Positions 61,014 through 64,000 of a stretch of DNA of 64,000 bases are shown here, one piece after another. The position numbers were made by a program, and so were the translations under genes. Source of the stretch: Dendrosporobacter quercicolus (GTDB taxonomy: Bacteria > Bacillota > Negativicutes > DSM-1736 > Dendrosporobacteraceae); contig NZ_FNHB01000003.1 in the NCBI RefSeq assembly GCF_900104455.1, positions 104,622 to 168,621 of the forward strand, given 5' to 3'. How positions within the stretch are numbered: position 1 is the first letter of the stretch; each line of letters begins with the position of its first letter. Under the pieces are notes generated by a model. That model ran no database searches. It was given only the letters and a program-made list of their open reading frames with translations, and was not told the DNA's origin.

Positions 61014-62662
61014 GGAGCGATATTGTAAAAAAAGGATCAACCAGAGCCGCACACCGGGCTTTGTTTTATGCGATGGGGTATACGCCGCAGGATTTGCAAA
61101 AACCCTTGATTGGGGTTGTCAATGCTTTCAATGAAATCATTCCCGGCCACATTCATCTTAGAACAATCGCTGACGCCGTCAAAATGGGCGTTGCGTCTGC
61201 CGGCGGCACGCCGGTCGAATTTCCGGCGATCGGTATTTGCGATGGTATTGCCATGGGGCATGAAGGAATGAAATTTCCTTTGGCCAGCCGGGAACTGATT
61301 GCTGATTCGATTGAGGCAGTCGCTACCGGACATGCCTTCGACGGGCTGATCCTTGTTCCCAACTGTGATAAAATTGTGCCAGGGATGCTGATGGCTGCCG
61401 CGCGTCTTAATATTCCCTGTGTTGTAGTGAGCGGCGGTCCGATGATGGCCGGCCGTCATCAGGGCAAAGACGTAAGTGTAAGCAGTATGTTTGAAGCGGC
61501 GGGTTTATTCGAAGCTGGTAAAATAAGCGCCCAGGAACTGGATTCCATGGAAAAATCGGCCTGTCCGGGCTGTGGATCATGCGCGGGTCTGTTTACAGCC
61601 AACACCATGAACTGCCTTGCCGAGGCCTTGGGGATGGGCCTTGCCGGCAATGGCACAATTCCTGCGGCTCAGTTCGGCGCCCGGCGAATGCTGGCCAAAC
61701 AGGCCGGTACGGTGATCATGGATCTAATTGCCAGGGACATCAAACCACGTGATATTATGACAATGAAAGCATTTGAAAACGCCATTACCGTTGATATGGG
61801 GATTGGCGGTTCGTCCAATACCGTCCTGCACTTAACCGCCATTGCCCATGAGGCTGATTTGGAGCTGCCGTTAAGTTTATTTGACAGTATCAGCGCCGCT
61901 ACTCCTTATATTACCAAACTCAGTCCGGGAGGGACGCATCATATTCAGGATTTGAATGAGGCAGGCGGGATTTCGGCGGTGATGAAAGAACTGGCCGGGC
62001 GCGGCTTGATTCATACGGACGCGCTGACGGTTGACGGCACGATTGGCGGTCGGATAGAGCAGGCCGGCCGTACTGACCATAACGTCATAAAGACGGTGGA
62101 CACTCCTTATCGCAGCCGCGGCGGTATTGCGATCCTGCGCGGCAATCTGGCCGTTGACGGCGCTGTTGTCAAAGAGAGCGCCGTGGCGGAGGATATGCTG
62201 GCATTTAAAGGCCCGGCCCGGGTGTTTGATTCGGAGGAACAGGCAATTGACGCTATTCTGGCCAAAAAAATTATTGATGGCGATGTCATCGTCATCCGTT
62301 ATGAGGGGCCGAAAGGCGGGCCGGGGATGCGGGAAATGCTCAACCCGACTGCCGTAATTGCGGGTATGGGTCTTAAAGTGGCTCTGCTGACTGACGGCAG
62401 ATTCAGCGGCGCAACGCGCGGGGCCTGTATCGGCCATGTTTCGCCTGAGGCAATGGAGGGCGGTACGATTGCCCTGGTTAAAGAAGGCGATATCATTGCG
62501 CTTGACATTCCCGGACGGAAGCTGGATTTGCTGGTAAGTGAAGCTGAACTGGACCAGCGCCGGGCAGTATGGCGGCGGCCGGAGCCTAAAGTAACCAAAG
62601 GTTACCTGGCCCGTTATGCCAGGATGGTTACTTCAGCCAGTACCGGGGCTGTTCTAAAATAG
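61010..62662 (+). CDS. ilvD: Dihydroxy-acid dehydratase (IlvD)
   Basis: A 550-residue iron-sulfur dehydratase of valine, isoleucine and pantothenate biosynthesis; it makes the 2-oxoisovalerate used by PanB. Cluster cysteines are seen in VPNCDK and [29 protein letters not shown] and the PEAMEGG region are typical of the C-terminal domain. ATG overlaps the panE stop (ATGA) and follows GGGGGAG. The placing with panB and panE joins branched-chain and pantothenate synthesis. Confidence 0.96.
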   Translation: MRSDIVKKGSTRAAHRALFYAMGYTPQDLQKPLIGVVNAFNEIIPGHIHLRTIADAVKMGVASAGGTPVEFPAIGICDGIAMGHEGMKFPLASRELIADSIEAVATGHAFDGLILVPNCDKIVPGMLMAAARLNIPCVVVSGGPMMAGRHQGKDVSVSSMFEAAGLFEAGKISAQELDSMEKSACPGCGSCAGLFTANTMNCLAEALGMGLAGNGTIPAAQFGARRMLAKQAGTVIMDLIARDIKPRDIMTMKAFENAITVDMGIGGSSNTVLHLTAIAHEADLELPLSLFDSISAATPYITKLSPGGTHHIQDLNEAGGISAVMKELAGRGLIHTDALTVDGTIGGRIEQAGRTDHNVIKTVDTPYRSRGGIAILRGNLAVDGAVVKESAVAEDMLAFKGPARVFDSEEQAIDAILAKKIIDGDVIVIRYEGPKGGPGMREMLNPTAVIAGMGLKVALLTDGRFSGATRGACIGHVSPEAMEGGTIALVKEGDIIALDIPGRKLDLLVSEAELDQRRAVWRRPEPKVTKGYLARYARMVTSASTGAVLK

Positions 62663-62687
62663 TTTGAGGCTGGAGGCGATTGGCAGT

Positions 62688-63863
62688 ATGCCGGATATTG
62701 GAGTTTTAATCAAAAAACACACCGCGGCGGTTGTTGCATTGCGCCGGTATTTTCATACTTATCCTGAATTAAGCGGACAGGAATACAATACGCAAAAAAG
62801 AGTGCTGACTGAGCTTAGGGCATTGGGCATTGAAGCCAAACCGGCGGCTGATACCGGCGTCATTGCCGATATTGCCGGCCCGGCGGCCGGCCCGGTTATT
62901 GCCATTCGGGCGGATATGGATGCATTAAGACTGCAGGATGAATGCGGGCAGACCTATCAGTCAGTCAATCACGGAGTTTGCCATGCCTGCGGTCATGACG
63001 GGCATGTGGCCATGCTCCTTGGTGTGGCCAAAGTCCTGGCGGAAATGCAAGAGCAGCTTGCCGGTACGGTGAGGCTGCTGTTCCAGCCCAGTGAAGAGGA
63101 GTTTCCCGGCGGTGCACAGCCGCTGATTGAGGCCGGCGCCCTGAAGGGCGTTGCGGCCATTATCAGCGCCCACTTATGGCAAACGCTGGCCGCCGGAACG
63201 ATTGGCATATCCTATGACCGGTTGATGGCTGCACCCGATGCGTTTACCATCACCGTCCAGGGAAAAGGCGGCCATGGTTCAATGCCTCAGCAAACAATTG
63301 ACCCCATTCTGACCGGGGCGCAGATTGTCATGGGCCTGCATACCATTGTCGGCAGGAATATTGATCCTCTGGAGAATGCTGTCGTATCGCTGGGGTCGTT
63401 CAAAGCCGGCGAGGCCTTTAATGTTATTCCGGACATCGCTGTTCTGAAGGGAACGGTGCGGTCTTTTGATCATGCCCTGCGGCTGCAGATTTTCGAACGG
63501 ATTGAAGCGATTGCCCGGGGGATAAGCCAGGCGTCCGGGGCGAGCTGCACCGTGGAGAAGAAACTTGGTTTCCCTCCGCTGGTCAATTCCCCGGAAATTG
63601 TCAAAACCGTGGTTGAGGCGGCCGGGGAACTGCTGCCTGCCGATCATATCATTACGATAAAACCGGTCATGGCCGGCGAAGACTTTTCCTGCTATTTGCA
63701 GAAAATACCCGGCATGATGATTTTTGTCGGCTCCGGCAATGCCGCGAAAAATATTATCTATCCACAGCATCATCCCAAATTCGACATTGATGAGACGGCC
63801 CTGCCCATTGGTATGGAGGTCCTGCTGCGTTCAGCGTTAAAATTATTAAATAAAATGAAATGA
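62688..63863 (+). CDS. M20D-family amidohydrolase (N-acyl-amino acid/hippurate hydrolase type)
   Basis: A 391-residue metallopeptidase. Metal-binding motifs are GVCHACGHDGHVAMLL, PSEEEFPGG, and SAHLWQ, with PQHHPKFDIDE near the C terminus; the lid domain covers about residues 180-290. ATG 62688 follows GGAGGCG. It is the last gene after ilvD at 26 bases. The family hydrolyses N-acyl or N-carbamoyl amino acids; here it could free an amino acid for the branched-chain or pantothenate pathway, but its substrate is not known. Confidence 0.9.
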   Translation: MPDIGVLIKKHTAAVVALRRYFHTYPELSGQEYNTQKRVLTELRALGIEAKPAADTGVIADIAGPAAGPVIAIRADMDALRLQDECGQTYQSVNHGVCHACGHDGHVAMLLGVAKVLAEMQEQLAGTVRLLFQPSEEEFPGGAQPLIEAGALKGVAAIISAHLWQTLAAGTIGISYDRLMAAPDAFTITVQGKGGHGSMPQQTIDPILTGAQIVMGLHTIVGRNIDPLENAVVSLGSFKAGEAFNVIPDIAVLKGTVRSFDHALRLQIFERIEAIARGISQASGASCTVEKKLGFPPLVNSPEIVKTVVEAAGELLPADHIITIKPVMAGEDFSCYLQKIPGMMIFVGSGNAAKNIIYPQHHPKFDIDETALPIGMEVLLRSALKLLNKMK

Positions 63864-63910
63864 TCCGGCCTATCCGGGGAATGCTGTAAATGGGCGGAGG
63901 AACGGAACGG

Positions 63911-63946
63911 TTAACCACAGAGGGCACAGAGTACACGGAGGGTTAC
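63911..63946 (+). repeat. Short ACCACAGAGGGCACAGAG-type repeat
   Basis: TTAACCACAGAGGGCACAGA followed by GTACACGGAGGG is a three-fold ACAGAG/ACGGAG repeat. This wording occurs as an intergenic repeat in many bacterial genomes. Only one copy is in the window. Confidence 0.4.
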
Positions 63947-64000
63947 GAAGCGCAATGGCCTTGCGCCGGAATTTCAATTTACATATTCCGTCTTTTCCGT

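Noticed and set aside
1..64000. CRISPR arrays, tRNA or rRNA genes, intact insertion sequences
   Set aside because: No regular spaced repeats, no tRNA cloverleaf or CCA-type ends, and no transposase frames were found.

Overview
The window looks like a chromosomal segment of an anaerobic diderm Firmicute, most likely a Negativicute of the Sporomusa type. TonB-dependent receptors, an RND tripartite-pump pair and a lipopolysaccharide-kinase-like protein point to an outer membrane. Strong AGGAGG-type ribosome sites, an intracellular-subtilisin-like protease, HydG, PreA and a 3D-domain relic point to Firmicutes. The assignment is inferred from gene content only. I see no rRNA, tRNA, CRISPR array or intact transposon.

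Layout. 1-6.8 kb: an iron/siderophore locus with the end of a TonB receptor, two AraC regulators and a pair of ABC half-transporters, with a Fur-like box. 7.1-12 kb: a tricarboxylate locus (CitMHS transporter, aconitase-like hydratase) divergent from a LysR gene. 12.1-13.5 kb: a MATE exporter. 13.7-20.7 kb: a degenerate cobalamin-riboswitch-like leader, then a genuine cobalamin riboswitch driving an 883-residue TonB receptor, followed by a beta-propeller-like protein, a subtilase and an exported protein. 20.7-23 kb: a methyl-accepting chemotaxis relic and two tandem paralogous exported proteins; a third, decayed paralogue lies at 31.9 kb. 23.5-26.3 kb: PadR regulator with a perfect palindromic operator, a polytopic histidine-rich membrane protein, a Tat-exported HemG-like flavodoxin, a 3D-domain pseudogene and a universal stress protein. 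26.5-31.5 kb: TetR/MFP/RND efflux operon on the minus strand.

32.4-38 kb is AT-rich: an LPS-kinase-like gene, an orphan NMT1-type lipoprotein behind a terminator-bearing leader, an AraC regulator, an IolG-like dehydrogenase and a TIM-barrel isomerase. 38.2-49.5 kb is the most interesting block: uridine phosphorylase, a CRP/FNR regulator, MmgE/PrpD, a complete NitT/TauT-type ABC importer, a TudS/DUF523-like protein, PreA, a cyclic amidohydrolase and an M20 carbamoyl-amidohydrolase. Together they read as uptake and reductive breakdown of a pyrimidine, possibly a thiopyrimidine, down to a beta-amino acid.

49.5-64 kb: small membrane and TPR proteins; then, on the minus strand, a UgpBAEC-like ABC importer with a TIM-barrel protein, preceded by three TTAAC-type repeats at 11-bp spacing that look like a Pho box; HydG with its TM1266-type partner behind a leader ending in a terminator; and finally panB-panE-ilvD-M20D on the plus strand.

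Recurring small elements include four copies of a REP-like sequence with the core ACCCCGTCCCC. One copy forms the end of the lysR gene and another abuts the broken 5' end of the 3D-domain pseudogene. A 50-bp promoter-like module occurs twice, 28 kb apart. Several relic genes (MCP, TetR, 3D-domain, third paralogue) show that the accessory stretches are decaying.
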